Shown piece by piece: positions 56,773-64,000 of a DNA stretch of 64,000 nucleotides; the first letter of the stretch is position 1, and the number at the start of each line of letters is the position of its first letter. Source of the stretch: Maridesulfovibrio ferrireducens (GTDB lineage: Bacteria; Desulfobacterota; Desulfovibrionia; Desulfovibrionales; Desulfovibrionaceae); assembly GCF_900101105.1 (NCBI RefSeq), contig NZ_FNGA01000001.1, positions 620,001 through 684,000 on the forward strand. The letters run 5' to 3'. The translations under genes and the position numbers were made by a program. A model generated the notes under the pieces. The model saw only the letters and a list, made by a program, of their open reading frames with translations, was not told the origin of the DNA and made no database searches.

Positions 56773-57448
56773 CGAGGCTTCTCCGCAGGATTGACGGATA
56801 AAAACACAGGACTCATACATTTGGGATATCGTGAATACTGTCCCGCCATCGGCAGGTTCATAACCCCTGACCCAATTGGCTTTGCTGGCGGGGATGTGGA
56901 TATTTATGGCTATTGCCTCGATGATCCTATTAATTTTCATGACCGGACGGGTCTTGCTGGGAAGAGTGAGGAGAAAAAAGAAGGAGTTTTTTCAAAAATA
57001 ATCTCAGGATTACGTAAAGCTTCAACTGCAATCCCGAAAGGACTTGAAGGGGCAGCGGAGAAAAGCATTAAAGGTATCAAAAGCTACTACCGAAGGTGGA
57101 AAAGCTGCGGTAGAAGCTCTTGATAAGGGGGCAGATGCAGCGGGTGAGGCTGTTGGAAAAACTGTAGATGAATTTAAAACAAATGATAAATTACAAGATG
57201 CAACTTTAACAGCTCTTGGAGCCGGAGTCCTTCCTATTGCACTAGCTTCAGGAATAGCAGCAGGCCCTGCTGTTTCAAGTGCAGCTGTAGCTATTGCTAA
57301 TAAGGTCGCCATGACTCCTGGAGCAAAAGAAGTTATTGATTTTGCGAAAGGAGCAAATCCTATAAGTGGAACCGCCCCTAATCCAAAATCAATTTTTGAA
57401 GGTGCCGGAGTAATTGTCTCTGACCTCTTTCAGCGCTATTCAAAATAA
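56773..57448 (+). pseudogene. Frameshifted Rhs tip (d)
   Basis: Frame 1 (to about 57080) reads GFSAGLTDKNTGLIHLGYREYCPAIGRFITPDPIGFAGGDVDIYG and then KKEGVFSKIISGLRKASTAIPKGLEG, close to tip (b). At 57079-57082 it has AAAA where tip (b) has six A, a 2-base loss, and the frame moves to one continuing ATTEGGKAAVEALDKGADAAGEAVGKTVDEFKTN and an Ala-rich pre-toxin that ends QRYSK at 57448. The toxin portion is almost absent and no immunity gene follows. Confidence 0.8.
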
Positions 57449-57557
57449 TAATTTATAGGTATTTATGTTTTTAACATTCGAAGATTATCAATTAAGGGAT
57501 GAGTAGTGATTAATCGAGGTTTATATATAGGACTCAGTTTATTTATGATTTGTGTAT

Positions 57558-57587
57558 TAGCCCCGACTTCGGTCGGGGCATTTTTTT
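57558..57587 (+). terminator. Terminator of right Rhs cassette (UUCG loop)
   Basis: GCCCCGAC pairs with GTCGGGGC around TTCG, then A and eight T. Shares flanking TTA...AAC with the left one at 47835-47862. Confidence 0.9.
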
Positions 57588-57601
57588 TAACTTTTTTTAA
57601 C

Positions 57602-57623
57602 CCCCGGACCTGACTCGGCTTAT
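57602..57623. repeat. 22-bp inverted repeat, right copy
   Basis: Exact reverse complement of 49338-49359. In plus frame it encodes PDLTRLI, a further Rhs sliver, then diverges (HVRPARYSP). Confidence 0.85.
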
Positions 57624-57706
57624 TCATGTCCGCCCTGCGCGCTATTCACCTGTTTCAACAGATGTATTTTTGTAAATAAATCAATTGTTAACAGGGAGCT
57701 TAAGTA

Positions 57707-59266
57707 ATGCCAAAAGTTTCAGCGGGTGGAATGGGTAAATTTTCAGCGGAGCAGGGGCGGCGCGATGTTTTAGGTGCGGACGGGGCGGCAAAGGTAGTTA
57801 GCCCTGAGGTTGAACTTCTGCTTAGTAAGAAGGATATAGCTCCTGAACTTATGAAGCGTGCTCATGACAGGCAGGATGAAGAGCGTGATTTGCGGGTGCT
57901 TGATGCTTATAATTCTTTTGAGGCAGGATTGCAGGAGATTCTAAATTCTCCTGAAACAGGAGTGTTGCAACGGCAGGCTGGAGCGGCGCAAACTGCAACC
58001 AATGAGGTGAATGATTATTTTTCAGAGGAAGGCGGCAAGCATCTCGATAAGCTGCCTGATGATGAAGCTCGTGTAAGGTTTACGGCTCTTTTGAATTCGC
58101 GCAGGAAAACAGCGATAAATTTTGTCGCACAGCATCAGAGTCAGGAATATCAGAACTGGAAGGATAACACGGCCCGTGACACCATTGATTCTGTGCTTAA
58201 ATCGGTAAATCTCAGCCCGGATTATGCAACACTTGTGCATGGCGAGAATCTTTTGGAAGGGGCGGTTTTAAGGCTTTATCGGGGAAGCGATCCCGCTGTT
58301 TTGAACCATCGTCTCAGTAGCGCAAAGCAGGCTATGTATGGCGGTGCAATCGAATCTATCGGAGCAAAAGATCCGATATCTGCCTTGCTGGTGGCTGTAA
58401 GCTGGAAAGATAGGCTTTCAGAAGAAGTTTATGCCCGCCTTGAGGAAAAATTAAAACCTCTCGCTTGGAATCAAAGTCTTAAACAGGAATTTGCTGAGTT
58501 ACGCGGATTAAGTGATGAAGAAATGCAGGCCAACATTGATGAAATAAGTGACCCGGCAATGCAGCAGGAACTGGTTGAAATGGTTCGGGCTGATAAATTT
58601 CAGCAAGCAGCTATAGCCAAGAAGGCGGAAGAGGAAAGGCTGAATGCATTAAACCGTGCTCTTTTTCAGCAATATAGTGAGGGTCGATTAACTCCAGAAA
58701 TTATTACAGATTCAGGCTTGCCGGTAGAGTTCCGTCAAAGATGGCGCCTTGTTATCGAACGAAAAGATACGGTCGGCGAAGATGGACCGTTTATTACTGC
58801 AGTAGATGGAATAATTTCCCGTGCAATTGCTGTTGAGTATCAAATTTATTCATTAATGGCTGAAGGACTTGGAGCTGGAGATGCCGCCATGCTCACAGCT
58901 TTATTCAGTATGCGGGATAATCCGCAGGCAAAACTCATTATGAATTGTCTGAAAGATCTTGCGGAAGCGAATGAATCGGCTGGAGGTGATGCGGAAGATT
59001 ATGCCGCCGCCATTCGTGATTTGCTTCACCGTGTTCAGTATTTTTTACAGAAGGGGGAAGTCTTCAGTATCACATCAATACGGAACGAAGTCAGAGATGA
59101 TTATTTTGGAGAGAGCAAACATGTTTTTAAAGAATCTTCGGTTTCGGAAGTAGAAGATGTGGAAGGTGATGAAATTGAAATAAAGAATTCTGAACCTGCT
59201 GAAATCGAAGACGCTGAGACAGAATCCGATGATTCTAAAATAGATGAAATTGAAGTCGAGGGTTAA
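57707..59266 (+). CDS. Phage-internal-virion-like hypothetical protein
   Basis: 519 aa, helical, no signal or membrane segment. N terminus MPKVSAGGMGKFSAEQGRRDVLG and the layout DRQDEERDLRVLDAYNSFEAGLQEIL...RQAGAAQTATNEVNDYFSEEGGKHLDKL resemble internal/ejected virion proteins of tailed phages (long coiled helices after a short Gly-rich start). The tail is acidic (DEIEIKNSEPAEIEDAE..). No other phage gene lies near. Weak family call: it could be a domesticated or orphan phage gene. RBS GGGAG. Confidence 0.5.
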   Translation: MPKVSAGGMGKFSAEQGRRDVLGADGAAKVVSPEVELLLSKKDIAPELMKRAHDRQDEERDLRVLDAYNSFEAGLQEILNSPETGVLQRQAGAAQTATNEVNDYFSEEGGKHLDKLPDDEARVRFTALLNSRRKTAINFVAQHQSQEYQNWKDNTARDTIDSVLKSVNLSPDYATLVHGENLLEGAVLRLYRGSDPAVLNHRLSSAKQAMYGGAIESIGAKDPISALLVAVSWKDRLSEEVYARLEEKLKPLAWNQSLKQEFAELRGLSDEEMQANIDEISDPAMQQELVEMVRADKFQQAAIAKKAEEERLNALNRALFQQYSEGRLTPEIITDSGLPVEFRQRWRLVIERKDTVGEDGPFITAVDGIISRAIAVEYQIYSLMAEGLGAGDAAMLTALFSMRDNPQAKLIMNCLKDLAEANESAGGDAEDYAAAIRDLLHRVQYFLQKGEVFSITSIRNEVRDDYFGESKHVFKESSVSEVEDVEGDEIEIKNSEPAEIEDAETESDDSKIDEIEVEG

Positions 59267-59273
59267 CTGATAC

Positions 59274-59306
59274 AAAGAGCACCCTGTCGTTGGCAGGGTG
59301 CTCTTT
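59274..59306. terminator. Terminator after the phage-like gene
   Basis: AAAGAGCACCCTG pairs perfectly with CAGGGTGCTCTTT around TCGTTGG. Confidence 0.85.
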
Positions 59307-59376
59307 CCAAAACTATCTCTACGAGGTAATGTTCCTTTAAGTATAAATTAATTTATGAAATATATCAGGAGCCGTC

Positions 59377-60267
59377 ATGCAGCGCTATTTTAACTTATTT
59401 GTTTTATTTATTTTGTTATCCAGCATGGCTGCTTGCGGACCTAAAAATAATATTAATACCGCGCCGGATATTAGCTCGCTTCCGTATTCAACGGTGCAGG
59501 TTGCAGACGCACAATTAGCTTACCGGGTGTACGGAAAAGGCGAACCGCTGCTTATGATCATGGGTTTTGCCGGAACTATGGATTTATGGGATCTGGATTT
59601 AATCCGTGAACTTGCTAAAAATCATAAGGTGATCTTGTTTGATAATCGGGGCATGGGTGGGTCATCACTAGGTACGGAATCTATTTCAATAACCCGCATG
59701 GCGGATGACAGCGCGGGGTTGCTGGATGCACTGGGTTATGAAAAATCACATGTTCTGGGCTGGTCTATGGGCGGATTAATCGCTCAGGAACTAGCTTTGA
59801 ATCATCCTGAAAAGGTTGAAAAATTGATATTGATGGGAGCAGCCTGCGAGAGTGAGCCTGTAGCAAAAATTACAAAAGAATTGATGAAAATGGATACAAA
59901 AGAACTGCTTTCCCATTTTTTTCCTAAGGCATGGCTGGATAAGCATCCTGATGCGATCTCAAAGTTGCCCTCTTCCAAAAATCCTCCGAATATTGAGATT
60001 ATAAAGGCGCAAGGTGAGGCTTTGATTAATTGGTCTGGAACCTGTGACAGGCTTGAATCACTACATAAAGATACATTGATTATTTCAGGTATGCAGGACG
60101 ATATTCTTCCTGAAACTCTGAGCTTTGAGCTGGCAGAGAAGATTCAAGGAGCATGGCTGGTCCGTTTTAAAAACGCGGCTCACTGGCTTATGTATCAAGC
60201 CCCTGTGAGCCTTGCCCGGACCATTTCCACATTTCTTATTGTGCGGGAAGACATGCTTGCACAGTAA
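59377..60267 (+). CDS. Alpha/beta hydrolase lipoprotein
   Basis: 296 aa. Signal MQRYFNLFVLFILLSSMAACGPK with lipobox MAAC (Cys20), so membrane-anchored in the periplasm. Hydrolase elbow GWSMGG, oxyanion MGFAGTMDLWD, acid in ISGMQDDILP and His in KNAAHWLM. Probably an esterase; the substrate is unknown. Confidence 0.85.
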   Translation: MQRYFNLFVLFILLSSMAACGPKNNINTAPDISSLPYSTVQVADAQLAYRVYGKGEPLLMIMGFAGTMDLWDLDLIRELAKNHKVILFDNRGMGGSSLGTESISITRMADDSAGLLDALGYEKSHVLGWSMGGLIAQELALNHPEKVEKLILMGAACESEPVAKITKELMKMDTKELLSHFFPKAWLDKHPDAISKLPSSKNPPNIEIIKAQGEALINWSGTCDRLESLHKDTLIISGMQDDILPETLSFELAEKIQGAWLVRFKNAAHWLMYQAPVSLARTISTFLIVREDMLAQ

Positions 60268-60279
60268 TTTTAAATTTAT

Positions 60280-61950
60280 TTACCAGATATTTTTTGGGAT
60301 TTTATTCTCATCAGCATAGAAGCGGTTGAAATCTTCAAATGCTGTCAGCGCTGCCGCCGCTCCCTGTCCTGTGGCAGTGATAATCTGACGGACTCCGCCG
60401 GTAACATCTCCGGCTGCGTAGACTCTTTCAATGTTGGTCCGTTGTGAAGTGTCTACTTCTATGAATCCGTCATCACATAACTTAACACCAATTTTTTCGG
60501 CAAGAACAGTGTTCGGTGTTTGCCCTATAGCAACGAAAAGACCGTCCGTTTCTCTATCAAATTCAGAGCCGTCTTTAGTGTTTTTAAGGCGTGCACCAAC
60601 AACTTGATCTTCTCCCAGCACCTCAGAAACAACACAATTCCATAAAATTTCAATTTCCTCGCGTGCTACTGCGTCCTGCAATACTTTTTCGCCTCTGAAA
60701 GAGTCTCCGCGGTGAACTATCGTTGTTTCGACACCAAGTTTTTTTAAGTGGAGAGCATCAGTCATGGCTGTATTCCCTCCGCCGATAACAAGAACTTTTC
60801 CGCCGCGATAGAAATTTCCATCACAGGTGGCACAATAACTGACGCCATGTCCGTAGAATTTGTCTTCGCCGGGAACGTCGAGCATGCGCACTTTTACACC
60901 TGTCGCCAGCAATATGCCTTTGGCGTGATAAGTTGTCTCGTCGGTTACAACTTTAATACGTTCTCCGTATTGAAGGTCAAGAACTTCAACAAATTGTTTG
61001 ATTTCTGTATATTCCCGGGCATGCGTGCTGAGTATTTCAACAAGATCAATTCCCTGAATATTCGAAAAGCCTGGATAATTTTCAACTTTAGGAGTGAGGG
61101 CGATTTGTCCTCCTATTCCATGCTTATCGAGGATGACGCAACTCAGCCCGCTTCTTTTAGCGTATATTCCTGCGCTCATTCCAGCAGGGCCGGAGCCTAT
61201 AATTACCAGATCAATGTCCGTTTCGTTCTTTTTCTGTCCTGTCTCTTTTTTTATCTCGCGCTGATTTTTAAGTATATCATCCAGGGGCTTGAGAAAGAGC
61301 AGTTGTGTCATGAATTTTTCTTCGGCTTCAAGGCCGATAAATGAAATCTCGTTGTTGAAATCTGTGTGAGGCACCGAGCCTACTTTATATTTTTCAGCTA
61401 AATCTGAATTTTCCAAGGTGGATATGCACCATGCTGAAACCTTATCAGGGCTGACGACAGCTGCTTTGAATGCGTTTATAGCCTGTCCGGGGCAGTAGGG
61501 GCAGGTCGGGCTGGAAAATATTTTAATTTGTCTTTCAGATTCAAGCTTTGACATAATTTCTTTTGTACTGTCTGAAATGACAGCTGTTCCTCGCGAAGCA
61601 AGGTTCAGAGCTTCAACAAGAGCTCTACCTTCTTCGCCCGCCGGAGCACCTAAAAAGCGGATGTCATATGATTCAGGGGATATAAGGACTGTGGGGGTTG
61701 TGTCTACTCCGCGTTTGCGAGCCATGTCAGAGTCGAGGGAATATTCGGAGATCTCGATCTTATCCGTAAGAATAGCGAGGGCGCGGCAAAGATTCAGTGT
61801 AAATTCATTGTATTCGTCATGAGGGCCTTTTTGAGTGTAGACTTCAATGATTACATCTTTATCAAATTCGGAAAATAATTTTTCTAAATATTTACGGCTC
61901 TCATCGGGAATAAAATTACGATATTTATCTTCAGCAGTTAATGCGCTCAT
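60280..61950 (-). CDS. AhpF-like thioredoxin/glutaredoxin-thioredoxin reductase fusion
   Basis: 556 aa. N-terminal tandem thioredoxin folds: the first has no CxxC; the second has CPYC (Cys150, Cys153). FAD motif VIIGSGPAGMSAGIYAKRSG (249-268), redox pair CATC (373-376) and NAD(P) motif VLVIGGGNTAMTDALHLKKLG follow. Passes electrons from NAD(P)H through the reductase to the N-terminal disulfide, as AhpF does for the peroxiredoxin AhpC. No ahpC gene is next to it. Confidence 0.88.
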   Translation of the reverse strand: MSALTAEDKYRNFIPDESRKYLEKLFSEFDKDVIIEVYTQKGPHDEYNEFTLNLCRALAILTDKIEISEYSLDSDMARKRGVDTTPTVLISPESYDIRFLGAPAGEEGRALVEALNLASRGTAVISDSTKEIMSKLESERQIKIFSSPTCPYCPGQAINAFKAAVVSPDKVSAWCISTLENSDLAEKYKVGSVPHTDFNNEISFIGLEAEEKFMTQLLFLKPLDDILKNQREIKKETGQKKNETDIDLVIIGSGPAGMSAGIYAKRSGLSCVILDKHGIGGQIALTPKVENYPGFSNIQGIDLVEILSTHAREYTEIKQFVEVLDLQYGERIKVVTDETTYHAKGILLATGVKVRMLDVPGEDKFYGHGVSYCATCDGNFYRGGKVLVIGGGNTAMTDALHLKKLGVETTIVHRGDSFRGEKVLQDAVAREEIEILWNCVVSEVLGEDQVVGARLKNTKDGSEFDRETDGLFVAIGQTPNTVLAEKIGVKLCDDGFIEVDTSQRTNIERVYAAGDVTGGVRQIITATGQGAAAALTAFEDFNRFYADENKIPKNIW

Positions 61951-62109
61951 ATAATTCTCCTGTTACTTTATGATGAGATTAACTCATGGAATCCTTTTCT
62001 GAAAGAATTAATCTATTAATTATGAATATGTGATATCCATATCAAAAAGTCTTAACAGGAATCATTACTAAATAAAAATAAAAAGTTTAATAAATAATAC
62101 GGATAGATT

Positions 62110-63141
62110 TTAGTAATGCAGTTCAAACTGTCGTCCCTTGCTGAAACGAACATTGCCGGGGGTAATGTTGAGGCGTGAGTAGAGGGGTTTAAGTGTTCCT
62201 TTGTGTCCCCAGAATTCACCGGAGTATTTAGATGGAACAACAACCTGTTTAACTTCTGAATTTAATAACGGCAAGCGTGAGCGAATGAATAGGTATAGGG
62301 CCTTCGAGCGTACGAGTTGTCCGAGTGCCGGATGTACAGGGCCTGCTACAATGTTATCTTGAAATCCATCTTCGGAGGCAACGCCAAGCCTGATAACGTG
62401 AATTTTTTTGTTCCAAAGCCTTAGCAGTGCAAAGGAAAGCTCTTCTTCTGTTCTCGTCAAGCTCCAAGGTTTATATCTGTCTGCATTATAAAGTTTTTCG
62501 AGCGCAGTCCCTTTTACGGTGAGACATGGATAAATTCTTACAGCATCCGGTTCTATGGAAATTGTTCTGTCGATATCGTTTTGAAATTCACTTTTTGCTG
62601 AACCCGGCAAACCCGGTAAAAGCTGAATGCCCAGAGAAAGACCTGCTTTTTTGACTGTTTCACAGGCTTTACGAGCTGTTTCAGGAGAGTAGTTGCGTCC
62701 CGATCTTTTTAAAGTGTGTGCTGAAAAACTTTGAATGCCCAGTTCGATCATATCCATTCCGGATTCTGCCAACTTCGTTAAATTATCAAATTCGATGAAG
62801 TCCGGTCTGGTGGAGCATCTTATTTTTGTGATGAAACCATTTTCTTTATGTTTTTTAACAGCGCTTAAAAAGCGTAGCTGCCATTCCATTGGAAGAGCTG
62901 TAAATGTGCCACCAAAAAAAGCCAATTCAAGAGGTTTTCGGTTTGAATTTGAAAAAAAAGCGGGTATATCTTCGGTAATAGCTTGATATATTTTGTTTAA
63001 TCCCTTAGCGCCTGTACCAGTTTGTCTTTCTTGTGAACAGTATACGCAGCGTGACGGGCAACCCATAAAGGGCATAAAGACAGGCCAGATACGGGTTTTC
63101 GGGCGGCTAGGTTCAGGGTGTTTGAAGAGGAGACAGCTCAT
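62110..63141 (-). CDS. Radical SAM protein (Elp3/HemN-like)
   Basis: 343 aa. Cluster motif CPSRCVYC (about 29-36, CxxxCxxC) just after VFMPFMG, with the Elp3-like features LAFFGGTFTALPMEWQLRFL, RCSTRPDF, GIQSFSAHTLKRSGRNY, and LPGLPGSAKSEFQNDI. Resembles uncharacterised radical-SAM proteins of sulfate reducers; substrate unknown. Convergent spacing, no operon seen. Confidence 0.82.
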   Translation of the reverse strand: MSCLLFKHPEPSRPKTRIWPVFMPFMGCPSRCVYCSQERQTGTGAKGLNKIYQAITEDIPAFFSNSNRKPLELAFFGGTFTALPMEWQLRFLSAVKKHKENGFITKIRCSTRPDFIEFDNLTKLAESGMDMIELGIQSFSAHTLKRSGRNYSPETARKACETVKKAGLSLGIQLLPGLPGSAKSEFQNDIDRTISIEPDAVRIYPCLTVKGTALEKLYNADRYKPWSLTRTEEELSFALLRLWNKKIHVIRLGVASEDGFQDNIVAGPVHPALGQLVRSKALYLFIRSRLPLLNSEVKQVVVPSKYSGEFWGHKGTLKPLYSRLNITPGNVRFSKGRQFELHY

Positions 63142-63318
63142 TTTTTTGGGGTATTCCTTAAATAAAAAACACTAATCATGTCTTTATTTAATAAATTAGC
63201 TTGATTAAAAAAAAATGGTTAGGTAAATAATTAGTAATCTTATCACTGTGGAACGAGTTATACTCGTTTAGAATTATTTATCACAACACGCAACACAAGT
63301 ATTTCAACATTAATTAAT

Positions 63319-63738
63319 ATGAACAATCAAGACTGTATTTTTTGTAAGATCGTTGCTGGAGATATTCCTTGTTTTAAAATTTATGAAACAGAAAATATTC
63401 TCAGCTTCTTAGATATCGGGCCTGTTAACAAAGGACATGCGTTGGTAATTCCTAAAGGGCATTATAAAAATCTTTGGGATATTCCTGCTGACCTTGGAAA
63501 AGAGCTTATGACAGCTGCGCAGGTAGCTGGTGATGCTATTGTTAAAGCCACCGGAGCTGATGGGCTGAATTTGCTTATGAACAACAATGATGCCGCAGGG
63601 CAGCTTGTTTTCCATGCGCATTTCCATCTTATTCCCCGTTTTAAGGACGATGGATTAAAACTTTGGGATCAAGGTGAATATAATGATATGGATGAAGCAA
63701 TGGCCCTTGCCCAAAAGATAGAAAAGATGATAAAGTGA
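63319..63738 (+). CDS. HIT-family nucleotide hydrolase
   Basis: 139 aa. Starts CIFCKIVAGDIPCFKIYETENILSFLDIGPVNKGHALVIPKGH and carries the HxHxH triad in HAHFHLIPRF. HINT-like proteins hydrolyse adenosine phosphoramidates. No clear RBS before ATG 63319. Confidence 0.9.
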   Translation: MNNQDCIFCKIVAGDIPCFKIYETENILSFLDIGPVNKGHALVIPKGHYKNLWDIPADLGKELMTAAQVAGDAIVKATGADGLNLLMNNNDAAGQLVFHAHFHLIPRFKDDGLKLWDQGEYNDMDEAMALAQKIEKMIK

Positions 63739-63863
63739 ATAAATTGATAGGTAATTTATTCTGGAGATAACGTTTTAGCTAGTATAGCCGCTGGGCAAAA
63801 CCAGTGGATAACTTAAAAACCGCCGCCCCTGACCACAGGGCCGGGGATACCGGAGGAGAGGAA

Positions 63864-64000
63864 ATGGCGAACGGAAATACTCTTACAAAAGCCAGTGTCG
63901 TTGATTACATCTATGAGAAAACCGATCGGAATAGAGCGGAAATCAAAGATCTGGTTGAAAGCATCCTTGACATCATGAAGCAGGCGATCAAAAGCGATCA
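63864..64000 (+). CDS. HU/IHF-family DNA-binding protein (3' end outside window)
   Basis: Starts MANGNTLTKASVVDYIYEKTDRN and continues RAEIKDLVESILDIMKQAIKSD before the edge. Strong RBS GGAGGAGAGG. The N terminus resembles IHF-alpha of Desulfovibrio; HU is not excluded because the DNA-binding arm is outside the window. Confidence 0.82.
   Translation, partial: MANGNTLTKASVVDYIYEKTDRNRAEIKDLVESILDIMKQAIKSD

Noticed and set aside
57079-57082. Programmed frameshifting in Rhs tip (d)
   Set aside because: The A tract is shorter than in the paralog and no stimulatory structure was seen; mutation is simpler.

Overview
The window is about 64 kb of a low-GC (by eye around 40%) Gram-negative chromosome, most consistent with a marine Desulfovibrio-type sulfate reducer (Desulfobacterota, Desulfovibrionaceae, Maridesulfovibrio-like). 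The reasons are a DnaA of the divergent Desulfovibrio style heading a dnaA-dnaN-gyrB-gyrA run, a DUF39 homocysteine-biosynthesis protein, a tungsten-type aldehyde:ferredoxin oxidoreductase with its own ferredoxin, many lipoproteins and large molybdate/tungstate uptake investment. The genus is an inference; no sulfate-reduction gene lies in the window.

Layout. 1-4 kb: HAD hydrolase (cut by the left edge), a geranylgeranyl-reductase-like flavoprotein, an EamA exporter and DUF39. 4.3-12.6 kb: dnaA, dnaN, gyrB, gyrA and a TPR lipoprotein. 12.7-25 kb: a helicase-exonuclease fusion (MrfA-MrfB type), nitroreductase, dienelactone-hydrolase-like protein, CDF metal exporter, an NSS transporter with a 31-residue MetS-like subunit, a receiver-only protein, fabD, and ferredoxin plus AOR. 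25.1-29.5 kb: two identical tRNA-Phe genes, then an HxlR regulator / Fe-alcohol dehydrogenase / GltD-like flavoprotein module bracketed by two copies of a terminator plus the 3' end of a GNAT gene, one copy decayed. 31.2-36.5 kb: an arginine-decarboxylase acid-resistance locus with two APC antiporters (GadC-like and AdiC-like). 37.9-44.7 kb: one co-directional cluster with a type-I ModABC-like importer, TrmO, a type-II (FecCD/MolBC-like) importer and a second ModA-like protein with no signal peptide. 44.7-47.8 kb: a beta-hydroxyacid dehydrogenase and a divergent lysE / MocR pair with phased operator repeats.

47.7-57.6 kb is the most unusual region. At least four orphan Rhs C-terminal tips sit in outward-facing orientation on both sides of a 6-kb block (TauE, a 39-aa protein, a HigB/HigA-ImmA toxin-antitoxin pair, an Fe-S winged-helix protein, GAF protein, GAPDH). 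One tip carries a parvovirus-VP1u-like phospholipase A2 domain followed by an overlapping small membrane protein that is the obvious immunity candidate; another precedes a membrane/zinc-ribbon protein. A 22-bp inverted repeat and about 0.3 kb of inverted Rhs core sequence make the block between them invertible in principle.

57.7-64 kb: a phage-internal-virion-like protein, an alpha/beta hydrolase lipoprotein, an AhpF-like Trx-TrxR fusion, a radical SAM protein, a HIT protein and the start of an IHF/HU gene cut by the right edge. Strong intrinsic terminators separate most units and are listed. No CRISPR array, rRNA or complete insertion sequence was seen.
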